From NCBI RefSeq assembly GCF_000426065.1, contig NZ_AUEQ01000011.1, positions 62,001 through 126,000 of the forward strand: a stretch of DNA of 64,000 nucleotides, written 5' to 3'. Each line of letters begins with the position of its first letter. Position 1 is the stretch's first letter. The stretch is from Mycobacterium sp. URHD0025 (GTDB lineage Bacteria; Actinomycetota; Actinomycetes; Mycobacteriales; Mycobacteriaceae). Of this stretch, positions 34,501-43,108 are shown piece after piece. The notes under the pieces were generated by a model. That model was not told the origin of the DNA, did no database searches, and saw only the letters and a list, made by a program, of their open reading frames with translations. Made by a program: the position numbers and the translations under genes.

Positions 34501-36092
34501 TCGCGGATGGCGTCCAGCGGCGGGTTGGTCACCTGGGCGAACAGTTGCTGGAAGTAGTCGAACAGCATCCGGGGCCGGGCGGAGAGGATGGCGACGGGGG
34601 TGTCGGTGCCCATGGAACCCAGGGCCTCGGCACCGGTGCGCGCCATCGGTGCCACCAGCAGGTTCAGTTCCTCGTAGGTGTAACCGAAGATCTGCTGGCG
34701 CAGCACCACGCGGTGGTGCGGCATCCGGACGTAGTCTCCCGGCGGCAGCTCGTCGAGGGGGAACAGCCCCGCCTCGATCCATTCCTGGTACGGCTGCTCA
34801 CTGGCCAGTTGAGCCTTGATCTCCTCGTCGGAGACGATGCGGCCCTGGGCGGTGTCCACCAGGAACATCCGGCCGGGCTGCAAACGCATCTTCTTGACGA
34901 CGGTGGACGGGTCGAGCGGCAGGACGCCGGCTTCGGACGCCATCACGACGAGGCCGTCCTCGGTCACCCAGATCCGGGACGGGCGCAGGCCGTTGCGGTC
35001 CAGCACGGCGCCGATGACGGTGCCGTCGGTGAAGCAGACCGACGCGGGGCCGTCCCAGGGCTCCATCAGGGAGTCGTGGAACTCATAGAAAGCCCGGCGC
35101 GCGGGATCCATGGTCTCGTGGCGCTCCCACGCCTCGGGGATCATCATCAGCACGGCGTGCGGCAGGCTGCGGCCGCCGAGGTGCAGCAGCTCGAGAACCT
35201 CGTCGAAGCGCGCGGTGTCGGATGCTCCGGGCGTACAGACCGGGACGATCTTGTCGAGCCCGTCGGTGCCGAACACGTCGGTGCGGATCAGCGCCTCGCG
35301 GGCGCGCATCCAGTTCTCGTTGCCGGTGACGGTATTGATCTCGCCGTTGTGGGCGATCCGCCGGAACGGATGGGCCAGCGGCCACGACGGGAAGGTGTTC
35401 GTGGAGAACCGGGAGTGCACGATGCCCAGCGCACTTTCCATCCGTTCGTCCTGCAGATCCAGGTAGAACGCCTTGAGCTGCGGGGTGGTGAGCATGCCCT
35501 TGTAGACGAAGGTCTGCCCGGAAAGGCTCGGGAAGTACACGGTCTCGCGTCCCGGGCCGTCCTGGCCCGGGCCCTTGGTGCCCAGCTCGTGCTCGGCTCG
35601 CTTGCGCACGACGTACGCCTTGCGCTCCAGGTCCATGCCCGAGGCGCCGCCGATGAACAACTGACGGAAGGTCGGCATGGCGTCGCGCGCCAGTGCCCCG
35701 AGCGACGAGTCGTCGGTCGGCACGTCCCGCCAGCCCAGCACCTGCAGGCCCTCGGCCTCGACGATCTTCTCGACGGCTTCGGCCGCCGTGGCCGCGTCTC
35801 GCGACGACTGGGGCAGGAAGGCGATGCCGGTGGCGTAACTCCCCTCCGCCGGGAGGGTGAAATCGATGACCGCACGCAGGAACGAGTCCGGGACCTGCAG
35901 CAGGATGCCTGCGCCGTCGCCGGTGTTCGGCTCGGCGCCCTGCGCACCACGGTGCTCCAGGTTCACCAGTGCCGTGATGGCCTTGTCCACGATGTCCCGG
36001 CTGCGGCGACCATGAATGTCTGCCACCATCGCCACACCGCACGCATCATGTTCGTATGCGGGGTTGTACAGCCCGACCTTGCTGGGCGCCAT
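31494..36092 (-). CDS. gltB: Glutamate synthase large subunit
   Basis: A 1532-aa glutamate synthase large subunit making two glutamates from glutamine and 2-oxoglutarate. ATG 36092 has AAGGTGGG upstream and yields [18 protein letters not shown]; cleavage before that Cys (residue 18) gives the N-terminal nucleophile of the class II glutaminase domain (to about 420). The central domain follows, then the FMN/synthase barrel (about 800-1210) with [11 protein letters not shown] and the 3Fe-4S cysteines [12 protein letters not shown], and the right-handed beta-helix GXGXG domain at the C-terminus. Operon order gltB-gltD matches Rv3859c-Rv3858c. Confidence 0.97.
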   Translation of the reverse strand: MAPSKVGLYNPAYEHDACGVAMVADIHGRRSRDIVDKAITALVNLEHRGAQGAEPNTGDGAGILLQVPDSFLRAVIDFTLPAEGSYATGIAFLPQSSRDAATAAEAVEKIVEAEGLQVLGWRDVPTDDSSLGALARDAMPTFRQLFIGGASGMDLERKAYVVRKRAEHELGTKGPGQDGPGRETVYFPSLSGQTFVYKGMLTTPQLKAFYLDLQDERMESALGIVHSRFSTNTFPSWPLAHPFRRIAHNGEINTVTGNENWMRAREALIRTDVFGTDGLDKIVPVCTPGASDTARFDEVLELLHLGGRSLPHAVLMMIPEAWERHETMDPARRAFYEFHDSLMEPWDGPASVCFTDGTVIGAVLDRNGLRPSRIWVTEDGLVVMASEAGVLPLDPSTVVKKMRLQPGRMFLVDTAQGRIVSDEEIKAQLASEQPYQEWIEAGLFPLDELPPGDYVRMPHHRVVLRQQIFGYTYEELNLLVAPMARTGAEALGSMGTDTPVAILSARPRMLFDYFQQLFAQVTNPPLDAIREEVVTSLQGVIGPEGDLLNPGPESCRQIVLPQPILRNADLSKLICVDPDHEVRGHKHGMRAAVIRCLYPVNRGGQGLKEALDNVRAKVSEAIREGARIIVLSDRESNETMAPIPSLLSVSAVHHHLVRERTRTKVGLVVEAGDAREVHHMAMLCGFGAAAINPYMAFESIEDMVDRGVISGISSDQAKANYVKAAGKGVLKVMSKMGISTLASYTGAQLFQAIGVSQEVLDQYFTGLSCPVGGIDLDDIAADVAARHSLAYLDRPDERAHRELEVGGEYQWRREGEYHLFNPDTVFKLQHSTRTGQYSIFKEYTALVDDQSEKMASLRGLLKFRSGDEAVRQPISIDEVEPASEIVKRFSTGAMSYGSISAEAHETLAIAMNRLGGRSNSGEGGESVDRFDPDENGDWRRSAIKQVASGRFGVTSHYLTNCTDIQIKMAQGAKPGEGGQLPGHKVYPWVAEVRHSTPGVGLISPPPHHDIYSIEDLAQLIHDLKNANPGARVHVKLVSENGVGTVAAGVSKAHADVVLISGHDGGTGATPLTSQKHAGAPWELGLAETQQTLLLNGLRDRIVVQVDGQLKTGRDVVVAALLGAEEFGFATAPLVVSGCIMMRVCHLDTCPVGVATQNPVLRERFNGKPEFVENFFMFIAEEVRELMAQLGFRTINEMVGQVGALDTTQAAEHWKAHKLDLSPVLYEPESAFMNQDLYCSSRQDHGLDKALDQQLITQSREALDSGTSVRFSTKITNVNRTVGTMLGHEVTKAYGGQGLPHGTIDITFDGSAGNSFGAFVPKGITLRVYGDANDYVGKGLSGGRIVVRPAEEAPADFVAEDNIIAGNVVLFGATSGEAFLRGQVGERFAVRNSGAHAVVEGVGDHGCEYMTGGKVVILGPTGRNFAAGMSGGVAYVYDPAGVLGENLNTEMVELEALDAEDTVWLRDFIAAHVDATDSAVGQRVLDSWDRSDGALKHFVKVMPRDYKRVLAAIAEAEERGVNVDEAIMAAANG

Positions 36093-36487
36093 TCCCACCT
36101 TGCCCTTCAACACGCTTCTACGAAGAAGCCGGCTCGGCGTGGGTGGCCTCCGTGCAGCACTGAACGACGGCTATGTCCCACACGCCATAAGTGGAGAAAA
36201 CGATAAGACAACAACCGTGGCAGATGCCAACTTAGCCAAGCCTAACGACGCTGCGTCGACGCCCTCGGCCCACCAGCGCGCATCTACCGCCCGATCAGCG
36301 AAACATACTGCAGCACTTGCTCTTTCACAGTTTCCCAACTGCGGGCAACCCACCCCCCATCTGGGCCGATGGCCACCCCGCCGGCCATCTTAGTTTGCTA
36401 CAGATCATTTTTAGCGTCGTTATAGTGCTGTTATATCGTCACTGAATATTTGCGGGAAAGCTTAGTCAGATTCTTAGATTTGAGTTG
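36093..36487. other. Intergenic region upstream of gltB
   Basis: About 395 bp with no supportable gene on either strand. It must carry the gltB promoter on the minus strand. The part from 36390 to 36480 is distinctly AT-richer than the surroundings and lies just after the copper ATPase stop. No clear hairpin terminator, riboswitch or operator was recognised. Confidence 0.5.
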
Positions 36488-38545
36488 TCAACGTCCCGAG
36501 ACCTGTGCAGCACTTCGCACGCCGGCCTCGGGCCGAAGGTCGAGGCGACGTAGCGACTGCGCATTGAGTGCCACGACAACCGTCGACGCTGACATCAATA
36601 TCGCTCCGACCGACATCGGCATTACAAAGCCCAGCGGAGCGGCTACGCCGGCGGCCAAGGGAACCGAGATCAGGTTGTAACCCGCTGCCCACCAAAGGTT
36701 CTGCTTCATCTTCCGGTAGGACTGCCGGGAGAGCTCGATCACCGAGAGCACCGATCGCGGATCGGAGCTCGCCAGGATCACGCCCGCCGAGGCGATGGCG
36801 ACGTCGGTACCCGCGCCGATGGCGATGCCGACATCCGCGGCGGCCAGCGCGGGCGCATCGTTGACGCCGTCTCCGACCATGGCCACGGTGAGTCCCTCAT
36901 GCTGCAACTCGGCGACCTTGGCAGCCTTGTCTTCGGGCCGCACACCAGCGAAAACGCGGTCGATTCCCAGCTCCGAGGCCACCGCGGAGGCCACCGGGGC
37001 GGCATCGCCAGTGATCATCACCACTTCGATGCCCAACGCATGCAAAGCGTCGACGGCTTGCCGCGATTCCGGCCGGACCTCATCGGCCAGGGCCAGCGCC
37101 CCGGCCACTCGGCCGTCGACCAGCACGTGCAGCACGGTGGCGCCCTCCCACTGCTCGGTGTCCGGAAGGGCAGCTTCTCCGGTCTGCTCGAGCAGGCCGG
37201 GGCCGCCGACCTGGACCCGCTGCCCGTCGACCAGTGCGCTCACCCCGATGGCGGGTGAGGAACTGAAGTCGGTGGCCGCCTGAATGTCGAGACCGCGTCG
37301 GCGCGCCGCGGCGACGATGGCGCGGGCCAACGGGTGCTCGGAATCCGCCTCGGCGGATGCGGCCAGTGCCAGCAGGTCGTTGTCCGGGCGGTCGATGGCC
37401 GCCACCTCGGTCACAGTCGGCTCGCCTTTGGTGAGCGTGCCCGTCTTGTCGAACAGCACCGCCTCGACGGTGCGCATGGTTTCCAGCGCCAGACGGTCCT
37501 TGATCAGCACCCCGCCCCGGGCGGCCCGCTCGGTCGCGATGGACACGACCAGCGGGATGGCCAACCCGAGGGCGTGCGGGCACGCGATGACCAGGACGGT
37601 GATTGTGCGGACCACGGCCTGGTCGGGATCGCCCAGCAGCGTCCATGCCAGGGCCGTCAGCGCCGCCGACCCGAGCGCGAACCAGAACAGCCACCCCGCC
37701 GCCCGGTCGGCCAGGCGCTGCGCCCGCGACGAGGAGTTCATCGCCTCGCCGACCAACCGTTGGATACCGGCCAGAGCGGTGTCGTCGCCGACGGCTGTGA
37801 CCCGGATCCGTAACCCCGAGTCGGTGGCAACGGTGCCGGCGACGACGTCGTCACCCACGCTCCGGCGCACTGTGCGGGACTCTCCGGTGACCATCGATTC
37901 GTCCATGTCGGCCGCGCCGTCGACGATGTTGCCGTCGACGGGCACGCTGCCGCCGGGCCGCACGATGACCAGGTCACCGACCTGAAGGTCGGCGGGGGCC
38001 ACGGTCACCACCTGCTCGGCCTCGCCCTCGCCCTCGACGCGTTCGGCCTCATCGGGCAGCAGCGCGGCCAGCGAATCGAGCGCGGAGGTGGTCTGGGCCA
38101 GCGACCGCATCTCGATCCAGTGGCCCAGCAGCATGATCACGATCAGCAGCGCCAGCTCCCACCAGAAGTCCAGCTCGTGGTGCAGGACGCCCAGGCTCGC
38201 GCCCCACGACGCGATGAAGGCGACCGAGATCGCCAAACCGATCAGCAGCATCATTCCCGGTGCGCGCGAACGTATCTCGCTGATCGCACCGGTGAGGAAA
38301 GGCCGGCCACCCCAAACGTACATCACGGTGCCCAGGACCGGGGATATCCATCGGGCGCCGGGAAAGTCCGGAATGCCGTAGCCGAGGAGCATCGCGAACA
38401 TCGGTGACAGTGCCACGGTGGGCACGGCCATCGCCGCCATGACCCAGAACAGCCTCCGAAACTGAGCGACATGGTCGCCGTGGCCGGCATGCCCCGCATG
38501 ACCGGCGTGTTCGTGCTGATGCATCGCGTGTTCGGTCGTGGTCAT
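36488..38545 (-). CDS. Copper-translocating P1B-type ATPase (CopB-like, CPH motif)
   Basis: A 685-aa heavy-metal P-type ATPase. The N-terminal 28 residues are His-rich (HQHEHAGHAGHAGHGDH) in place of a CxxC metal domain. Eight transmembrane helices are predicted; the ion motif is CPH (VIACPHALGLAIPL), the mark of the P1B-3/CopB group. The actuator TGES, phosphorylation site FDKTGTLTKGE, SEHPLARAI with the HP pair, and GDGVNDAPAL hinge are all intact. ATG 38545 was chosen because a TATAGT -10 lies 6 nt upstream. Expected role: copper (or silver) export, under CsoR-like control. Confidence 0.92.
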   Translation of the reverse strand: MTTTEHAMHQHEHAGHAGHAGHGDHVAQFRRLFWVMAAMAVPTVALSPMFAMLLGYGIPDFPGARWISPVLGTVMYVWGGRPFLTGAISEIRSRAPGMMLLIGLAISVAFIASWGASLGVLHHELDFWWELALLIVIMLLGHWIEMRSLAQTTSALDSLAALLPDEAERVEGEGEAEQVVTVAPADLQVGDLVIVRPGGSVPVDGNIVDGAADMDESMVTGESRTVRRSVGDDVVAGTVATDSGLRIRVTAVGDDTALAGIQRLVGEAMNSSSRAQRLADRAAGWLFWFALGSAALTALAWTLLGDPDQAVVRTITVLVIACPHALGLAIPLVVSIATERAARGGVLIKDRLALETMRTVEAVLFDKTGTLTKGEPTVTEVAAIDRPDNDLLALAASAEADSEHPLARAIVAAARRRGLDIQAATDFSSSPAIGVSALVDGQRVQVGGPGLLEQTGEAALPDTEQWEGATVLHVLVDGRVAGALALADEVRPESRQAVDALHALGIEVVMITGDAAPVASAVASELGIDRVFAGVRPEDKAAKVAELQHEGLTVAMVGDGVNDAPALAAADVGIAIGAGTDVAIASAGVILASSDPRSVLSVIELSRQSYRKMKQNLWWAAGYNLISVPLAAGVAAPLGFVMPMSVGAILMSASTVVVALNAQSLRRLDLRPEAGVRSAAQVSGR

Positions 38546-38550
38546 GCCGT

Positions 38551-38573
38551 CACTATATACCCCTAGGGGGTAT
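38551..38573 (-). promoter_or_regulatory. CsoR-like copper operator and promoter of the ATPase gene
   Basis: ATACCCC-TA-GGGGGTAT (38557-38573) is a near-perfect palindrome of the TACCC...GGGTA type bound by CsoR-family copper sensors. On the minus strand it abuts TATAGT (38552-38557), a -10 element 6 nt from the ATG, so a bound repressor would cover the promoter. No csoR gene lies in the window. Confidence 0.75.
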
Positions 38574-38607
38574 CTGGCCACCGGGCTGCGCGTAACTGTT
38601 GACGGCG

Positions 38608-39408
38608 ATGCACTATCCGCTGAATACCCCGCTGGGCCGCATGGGCGTACAAACCCTCGAGGAGGGTGCGGATTGCTGCGTGGCATCCATACCCGTCGGT
38701 GGTCTGCTCAATCCACTGACACATGCGCCGACCCTCGCCCCGCTGGCGATGCTGATCGACCATGTCGGTGGCCTGGTCAACCACTATCGCCGCGACGACG
38801 ATGAGTGGACGGTGTCCAGCGAGTTGGCCATCGAACTCACCCCGCACGCGTTGGGGCTCGTCACGGCGGCACCCGATGTGCCCGTGGTGGCCACCGCCCG
38901 TCCGTTCGGCCCGAAAGGCACGGGTTCGTTGAGCCTGTCCGAGTTGACGCATGCCGGCGAGTCGATCGGGACGGCGACGGTGCGGTCCTTCCACATCCGC
39001 GCCCCCGGGCACGTCACCGCGTGGCCCGCCGACTCGGGCGAGGGAACACCGCCGGCCGCGCTGCACGATCGCATGTCGGTCGAGGTCGCCGAGACCGGTG
39101 GCGGGGCCGCGGTGCTGCGGCAGCTGCCGGACGCCGTTGTCAACAACAGCATCGGCGTCGTGCACGGCGGGGTGTCGGCCGCGGCGCTGGAGCTCGTGGC
39201 CTCCGCGGCGCTGGGCGACGGAACCGGCGCCCCGTGGCGCACCGCTTCGTTGCGGGTCAACTATCTGAGCCAGTTCCGCGGTGGAAATGAATCACGTTAT
39301 GAGGCAAGGGCATTGCGCACCGGGCGCAGCTCCGGGGTGGCAGACGCCCAGGCCATCGGCGACGACGGCAAGGTCGCGTTGCTGGCCCGCCTGACCGCGT
39401 ACCGCTGA
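38608..39408 (+). CDS. Double hotdog acyl-CoA thioesterase-like protein (PaaI type)
   Basis: A 266-aa protein with two hotdog-like halves. The first half (about 1-125) has LAPLAMLIDHVGGLVNHY; the second (about 150-265) has VVNNSIGVVHGGVSAAALELV, the HGG motif of PaaI-type acyl-CoA thioesterases, followed by SLRVNYLSQFRGG. The start MHYPLNTPLG at ATG 38608 is preferred over an in-frame TTG at 38599. The substrate is unknown. It is divergent from the copper ATPase gene, separated by the copper operator. Confidence 0.85.
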   Translation: MHYPLNTPLGRMGVQTLEEGADCCVASIPVGGLLNPLTHAPTLAPLAMLIDHVGGLVNHYRRDDDEWTVSSELAIELTPHALGLVTAAPDVPVVATARPFGPKGTGSLSLSELTHAGESIGTATVRSFHIRAPGHVTAWPADSGEGTPPAALHDRMSVEVAETGGGAAVLRQLPDAVVNNSIGVVHGGVSAAALELVASAALGDGTGAPWRTASLRVNYLSQFRGGNESRYEARALRTGRSSGVADAQAIGDDGKVALLARLTAYR

Positions 39409-39431
39409 AGTTTTTGCCACAACGTAAATTT

Positions 39432-39474
39432 CATTGCGCAATCAATTCCGCAACAACGACCCTGCCATTGCGCA
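39432..39474 (+). promoter_or_regulatory. Repeated CATTGCGCA elements upstream of the aquaporin gene
   Basis: CATTGCGCA occurs twice, at 39432-39440 and 39466-39474. The first copy is part of the palindrome ATTGCGCAAT (39433-39442) and also of a larger inverted repeat, TTGCG (39434-39438) and CGCAA (39449-39453). The pattern lies 48-90 bp before the aquaporin ATG and looks like a regulator binding region. Confidence 0.5.
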
Positions 39475-39521
39475 CTGGCGTGAAACCCTCCGGGTGAACC
39501 ACATCTACGGAGGAGTTCGCC

Positions 39522-40295
39522 ATGAGTACGCCGACAATGTCACATCGATTGGCAGCCGAGTTCATCGGGACGTTCTGGCTGGTCCTGGGCGGTTGCGGTA
39601 GCGCGGTTTTCGCCGCGAAGTTCCTCTCCGACGGCTTCTCCCTGGGAATCGGCTTCCTCGGAGTGGCTCTCGCCTTCGGCCTGACGGTGCTCACCGGCGT
39701 GTACGCCTTCGGCACCATCTCCGGCGGTCACTTCAACCCTGCGGTCACGCTCGGCGCCGCACTCGCCCGCCGCGTCGAGTGGGCAGCCGTCGTGCCGTAC
39801 TGGATTTCCCAGGTGATCGGCGGTTTGGTGGGCGGCGTGGTGATCTACGTGATCGCCCGCGGCAAGGACGGTTGGACCGCCACCGGGAACATGGCCGCCA
39901 ACGGTTACGGCGAGCACTCCCCCGGTGGCTATTCGCTGGTCGCGGTGCTTCTCGCCGAGGTGATCCTCACGGCGGTGTTCCTGCTGGTCATCCTGGGGTC
40001 CACCGATGACCGCGCCCCGAAGGGCTTCGCGGGTCTGGCGATCGGCCTCACGCTCACACTGATCCACCTGATCTCGATCCCTATCTCGAATACGTCGGTG
40101 AACCCCGCCCGCTCCACGGCCGTCGCGTTCTTCAACGGCAACGGGGCGCCCGCGCAGCTTTGGGCGTTCTGGCTGGCGCCGCTGGTCGGCGCCGCCATCG
40201 CCGGGCTGGCCTACTCGTTCCTGTTCGGGGTGGCCGATGAACTGGCCGACCGCCCGGTGCGCGACGACGCCCTCGACCAGCAGCGAGGCCAATAG
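39522..40295 (+). CDS. Aquaporin (MIP family, AqpZ-like)
   Basis: A 257-aa major intrinsic protein with six transmembrane helices and two half-helices. The two NPA boxes are GGHFNPAVT (about 70) and SVNPARS (about 192). The second half has ALWAFW-like aromatic motifs ([17 protein letters not shown]), and the length favours a water channel over a glycerol facilitator. A strong GGAGGAG site lies 7 nt before ATG 39522. Repeats upstream suggest regulation. It converges with the MBL gene with one nucleotide between stops. Confidence 0.92.
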   Translation: MSTPTMSHRLAAEFIGTFWLVLGGCGSAVFAAKFLSDGFSLGIGFLGVALAFGLTVLTGVYAFGTISGGHFNPAVTLGAALARRVEWAAVVPYWISQVIGGLVGGVVIYVIARGKDGWTATGNMAANGYGEHSPGGYSLVAVLLAEVILTAVFLLVILGSTDDRAPKGFAGLAIGLTLTLIHLISIPISNTSVNPARSTAVAFFNGNGAPAQLWAFWLAPLVGAAIAGLAYSFLFGVADELADRPVRDDALDQQRGQ

Positions 40296-40296
40296 C

Positions 40297-41121
40297 TCAG
40301 GTCAGATGATCGAATTCCCCACTGACCCATCGGATGTGAGTTTCAGCTGACCGGTGCACCACATCCTTGGCGGCGTTGTCGATCTCATCGCCGCCAAGGG
40401 TGTAGAGCCGGTCGTAGTCGTATTCGTCGAGCCGGTCCACGATCCGCCGTACCACCGCGGCAGACAGTGGGATGTGCTTGGGGAAGTTCCGCTGGAACGA
40501 CACCCAGTTCCGCGCCAGACCACCGGAGATGGTGTCCCCCACCAGCATGGTGCCGTCCGGCGTCAGCGCCACCGAACTGCCCCGCATATGGCCGCCGACG
40601 TGTATCAGCCGCAGTCCGGGCAGCGGTTCGGACTCGTCGTTCCACAACTCGATCAGCTGATCCGGGGACGGAAGCCACTCGGCGTCAAGCGCATTCACGT
40701 ACACCGGCACGTCCCCGAACGCCTTGCTCCAACTGAGTTGCGCGCCGAACATGTGGGGATGGCTGGCAGCTACGGCAGCAACACCGCCGAGGCCGTGAAC
40801 CAGGCCGACGATCTCGTCGTCCAGGTAGCTCGGCGAGTCCCACAACAGGTTTCCGTGTGCGGTCTGCACCAGAAACGACCGGTGTCCGATGGCGAACCTG
40901 GGCGCCCTCCGCAGACTGTGCACTCCGCGGCCATGGTCGAGATGTTCGGTGTGGTGCGGTTGGGCGGCCAGTTCGTCCAGCGTGGTCCAAGTGCCATGGG
41001 GCGGCAAGTCGCCGCGTTCCTCGATCGATACGTCCTCGGATGTCAGGACACAGCTCTGCGCCGGTTCGACAGCGGAATCTCGATGTTCCACACCGCATCC
41101 GGTGCATATCCAGGTAGGCAT
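40297..41121 (-). CDS. MBL-fold metallo-hydrolase-like protein with zinc ribbon
   Basis: A 274-aa protein. The N-terminus has a CTGCGVEH zinc-ribbon half (residues 6-13) and a second Cys near 24. The beta-lactamase-like domain (about 75-265) retains WDSPSYLDDE, GGHMRGSSVAL with the later histidine, and LVGDTISGG with the bridging Asp. The HxHxDH motif reads SHPHMFGAQ, so the two HxH histidines remain while the DH pair is lost, suggesting a single-metal or altered site. Substrate unknown. It may be read through towards aqpZ, which it converges on. Confidence 0.8.
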   Translation of the reverse strand: MPTWICTGCGVEHRDSAVEPAQSCVLTSEDVSIEERGDLPPHGTWTTLDELAAQPHHTEHLDHGRGVHSLRRAPRFAIGHRSFLVQTAHGNLLWDSPSYLDDEIVGLVHGLGGVAAVAASHPHMFGAQLSWSKAFGDVPVYVNALDAEWLPSPDQLIELWNDESEPLPGLRLIHVGGHMRGSSVALTPDGTMLVGDTISGGLARNWVSFQRNFPKHIPLSAAVVRRIVDRLDEYDYDRLYTLGGDEIDNAAKDVVHRSAETHIRWVSGEFDHLT

Positions 41122-41164
41122 ATCGCCGAGCCTGGCACCTCAACAATGGTTGAGGTCAACCCGC

Positions 41165-41716
41165 CTACGCGCTCTTGCGCCGAGCCTTGCCTGCCGCCCC
41201 ACGTTCGGTGGGTGCGCCTTCATGAGCCAGCGTGCCTCCTGCGCTCTCCAGATGCGCCCTGACGAACCACTGGAACTTCTCGAGTTCGGCGGCGTGATCG
41301 ATCAGGACGTCCTGGGACACCAGGTCGAGTTTTTCCAGACGGTCGATGGCCTTACGAGTGTCCTCGATCACGCCGTTGTAGACCAGGTCGAGGGCGGCGA
41401 GGTGAGCTTGCACGTTGTCACGGCCGACGGAGTAGTCATCCCAGGTGCGGTCGGAGATGATGGCGCCAGGCGTGCCCTTCGGCGATTTGCCCAGTGCGGC
41501 GATCCGTTCAGCCACCTCATCGGCGTAGGCCCGCACCAGGGTCACCTGCGGGTCGATCATCTCGTGCACACCGATGAAGTTCGGGCCGACGACGTTCCAG
41601 TGGACGTGCTTGAGCGTCAGGTGCAGGTCGTTGTACGTGCTGAGCTGCTTCTGCAGCAGCTGGGCCACTTCGTTGCCCTGCTTCTCGGTCAGGCCGGGAA
41701 TGGTGAACGCGGTCAT
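41165..41716 (-). CDS. dps: DNA protection during starvation protein Dps
   Basis: A 183-aa Dps of the M. smegmatis Dps1 type, a dodecameric ferroxidase that also binds DNA. ATG 41716 follows AAAGGA. Ferroxidase-site residues are in KHVHWNVVGPNFIGVHEMID, which holds the His and Asp ligands, and in YADEVAERIAALG. The C-terminal tail is Lys/Arg-rich (AGKARRKSA) and binds DNA. A sigma-F-like promoter lies upstream, so induction in stationary phase or stress is expected. It follows the glycosylase gene on the same strand. Confidence 0.96.
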   Translation of the reverse strand: MTAFTIPGLTEKQGNEVAQLLQKQLSTYNDLHLTLKHVHWNVVGPNFIGVHEMIDPQVTLVRAYADEVAERIAALGKSPKGTPGAIISDRTWDDYSVGRDNVQAHLAALDLVYNGVIEDTRKAIDRLEKLDLVSQDVLIDHAAELEKFQWFVRAHLESAGGTLAHEGAPTERGAAGKARRKSA

Positions 41717-41753
41717 CACGGTTCCTTTCGGTTCACGATCGGTCCCGTCCCGG

Positions 41754-41782
41754 GTACCCGACAACCGCGCCGGACAATCACC
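41754..41782 (-). promoter_or_regulatory. Sigma-F-like promoter of dps
   Basis: On the minus strand GGTGATT (41776-41782) and GGGTAC (41754-41759) are separated by 16 nt, resembling the mycobacterial SigF pattern GGTTT-N15-17-GGGTA. The -10 element ends 37 nt before the dps ATG. Confidence 0.45.
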
Positions 41783-41785
41783 CGG

Positions 41786-42685
41786 TTACAGCGCGCGCAG
41801 ATTCGGGATGGCCTGACGCGCTCCGAAGCGCGGATTATGGGCCAGCCCACTGGCTTCCAACAATCGAACCGCACGCTGCCGGTGAGGCCGCAGCGGCTCG
41901 AGGAGTTCCACCATGGCCGCGTCGTCGATCGGCCTGCCGAGCAGGCTGCGTCCCACCATGGTCGCGAGGTGATAGTCGCCCACCGACAGCGCGTCGGCGT
42001 CACCGAAAGCACGTTGGACGGTTTCGGCCGCTGTCCATTCACCAATCCCCGGCAGTGACCGCAGCGCCGTTACCGCCCGCTCGGCGGTCAGCCTTTCGAG
42101 GGCATCGGCGCGCTGCGCGCAGCCGACGATCGTGCGGGCCCGGCCCGGATCCACATTGGCCCGGTGAAACTCCCACGACGGGATGCGCCGCCAGATGTCC
42201 CCGGTCGGCGCAACCCGCATGCCGACCGGAGCCGGTCCCGGAGCCGGGGCGCCATACTTCGTCACCAACCGCCGCCAGGCCCGCCAAGCGTCCATGCCCG
42301 AGACCCGCTGCTCGATGATCGCGGGCACCAGGGCCTCGAGGATGAGGCCGCTGCGGCCCAGACGTAGATGCGGCACCCGCCGATGCGCCTCGGCGATCGT
42401 CGGCTCAACCGGGTCGAAGGCGGCGGCGTCGTCCTCGGCGCCCACCAGCGCCGAGAATCCGTCCAGGAACTCGGCACTGCCTGCGCCCCACGCCTCGCAG
42501 TCCACGGTGTCGGGGGCCGATTTTGTGATCCGCGCGGTGACCGGACCGGACTTCATCGCGCTGGTCCGCCAGATCGTGCCGTCCGCGCAGACGCGGTTGC
42601 ACGGATCTCCACTGCCGCGGCGCCACGGGGCCAGCGTCAGGCCCGGGCTGGCCGGGCTTCCGAATACGACGCTGGTTGAGGGCAC
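41786..42685 (-). CDS. DNA-3-methyladenine glycosylase-like protein (AlkA/HhH-GPD)
   Basis: A 299-aa base-excision glycosylase homologue. The HhH-GPD motif is SLPGIGEWTAAETVQRAFGD followed by ALSVGDYHLA, with the catalytic Asp in VGDYH, at about 215-245. The N-terminal 110 residues are an AlkA-like beta domain. It starts at GTG 42685, 9 nt after the DUF427 stop, so they are co-transcribed. Corresponds by content and neighbour to Rv0142. It would remove alkylated bases; specificity is not shown. Confidence 0.85.
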   Translation of the reverse strand: MPSTSVVFGSPASPGLTLAPWRRGSGDPCNRVCADGTIWRTSAMKSGPVTARITKSAPDTVDCEAWGAGSAEFLDGFSALVGAEDDAAAFDPVEPTIAEAHRRVPHLRLGRSGLILEALVPAIIEQRVSGMDAWRAWRRLVTKYGAPAPGPAPVGMRVAPTGDIWRRIPSWEFHRANVDPGRARTIVGCAQRADALERLTAERAVTALRSLPGIGEWTAAETVQRAFGDADALSVGDYHLATMVGRSLLGRPIDDAAMVELLEPLRPHRQRAVRLLEASGLAHNPRFGARQAIPNLRAL

Positions 42686-42694
42686 CGCACCAGG

Positions 42695-43054
42695 TTAGGC
42701 CAGGTGGATGACAGCTTTGTCCGGGTAGAACGCCAGGTGACCTGCGATGTCAGCGACTGCCTGATACGGCTGTTCATAGGTCCAGACGGCGTCCTCGACG
42801 CCGCCGACGTGGTAATAGTTCGCCTCACCCTTATACGGACAGTAGGTGGTGGTCCCGCTGCGGGTCAGCGTCTCGGACACCACATCGGCTCGCGGAATGT
42901 ACTGCACCGCTGGATAGGTCGACTCCTGCAGGGTCAGCGCGGCATCGGTCTGCGCGACGATTGCGCCGCCTACCGTGACGGTGACCCGACGGCCGGTCGG
43001 GGTGATGGTGATGGGGTGGGCTGCGCTCGGCTGCAGCACCTGGCGCTCGGTCAT
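42695..43054 (-). CDS. DUF427 domain protein (Rv0140-like)
   Basis: A 119-aa protein formed by a single DUF427 domain: GGAIVAQTDAALTL, YPAVQYIPRADV, TTTYCPYKGEANYYHV and DAVWTYEQPYQAV are the family's conserved blocks, with TYCPYKG the most typical. The start at 43054 (MTERQVLQPS) fits the family. Function is unknown; the fold is a small beta-tent. It is the first gene of an operon with the AlkA-like glycosylase. A tandem version of the same domain lies at 57062-57856. Confidence 0.9.
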   Translation of the reverse strand: MTERQVLQPSAAHPITITPTGRRVTVTVGGAIVAQTDAALTLQESTYPAVQYIPRADVVSETLTRSGTTTYCPYKGEANYYHVGGVEDAVWTYEQPYQAVADIAGHLAFYPDKAVIHLA

Positions 43055-43108
43055 AACGAACACAACGTCATGGCCATGGCGACGGATTCCCCGACTACGA
43101 TCACCCCC

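Noticed and set aside
33603-36206. An 867-codon open frame on the plus strand opposite gltB, and similar long frames at 30380-31516 and 31425-33527.
   Set aside because: They lie wholly antisense to gltB/gltD, whose motifs are unmistakable; long antisense frames are a normal by-product of GC-rich codon usage.
36231-36247. Possible iron box (CTTAGCCAAGCCTAACG) upstream of gltB.
   Set aside because: Only about 13 of 19 positions match the IdeR consensus in the best alignment, close to background.
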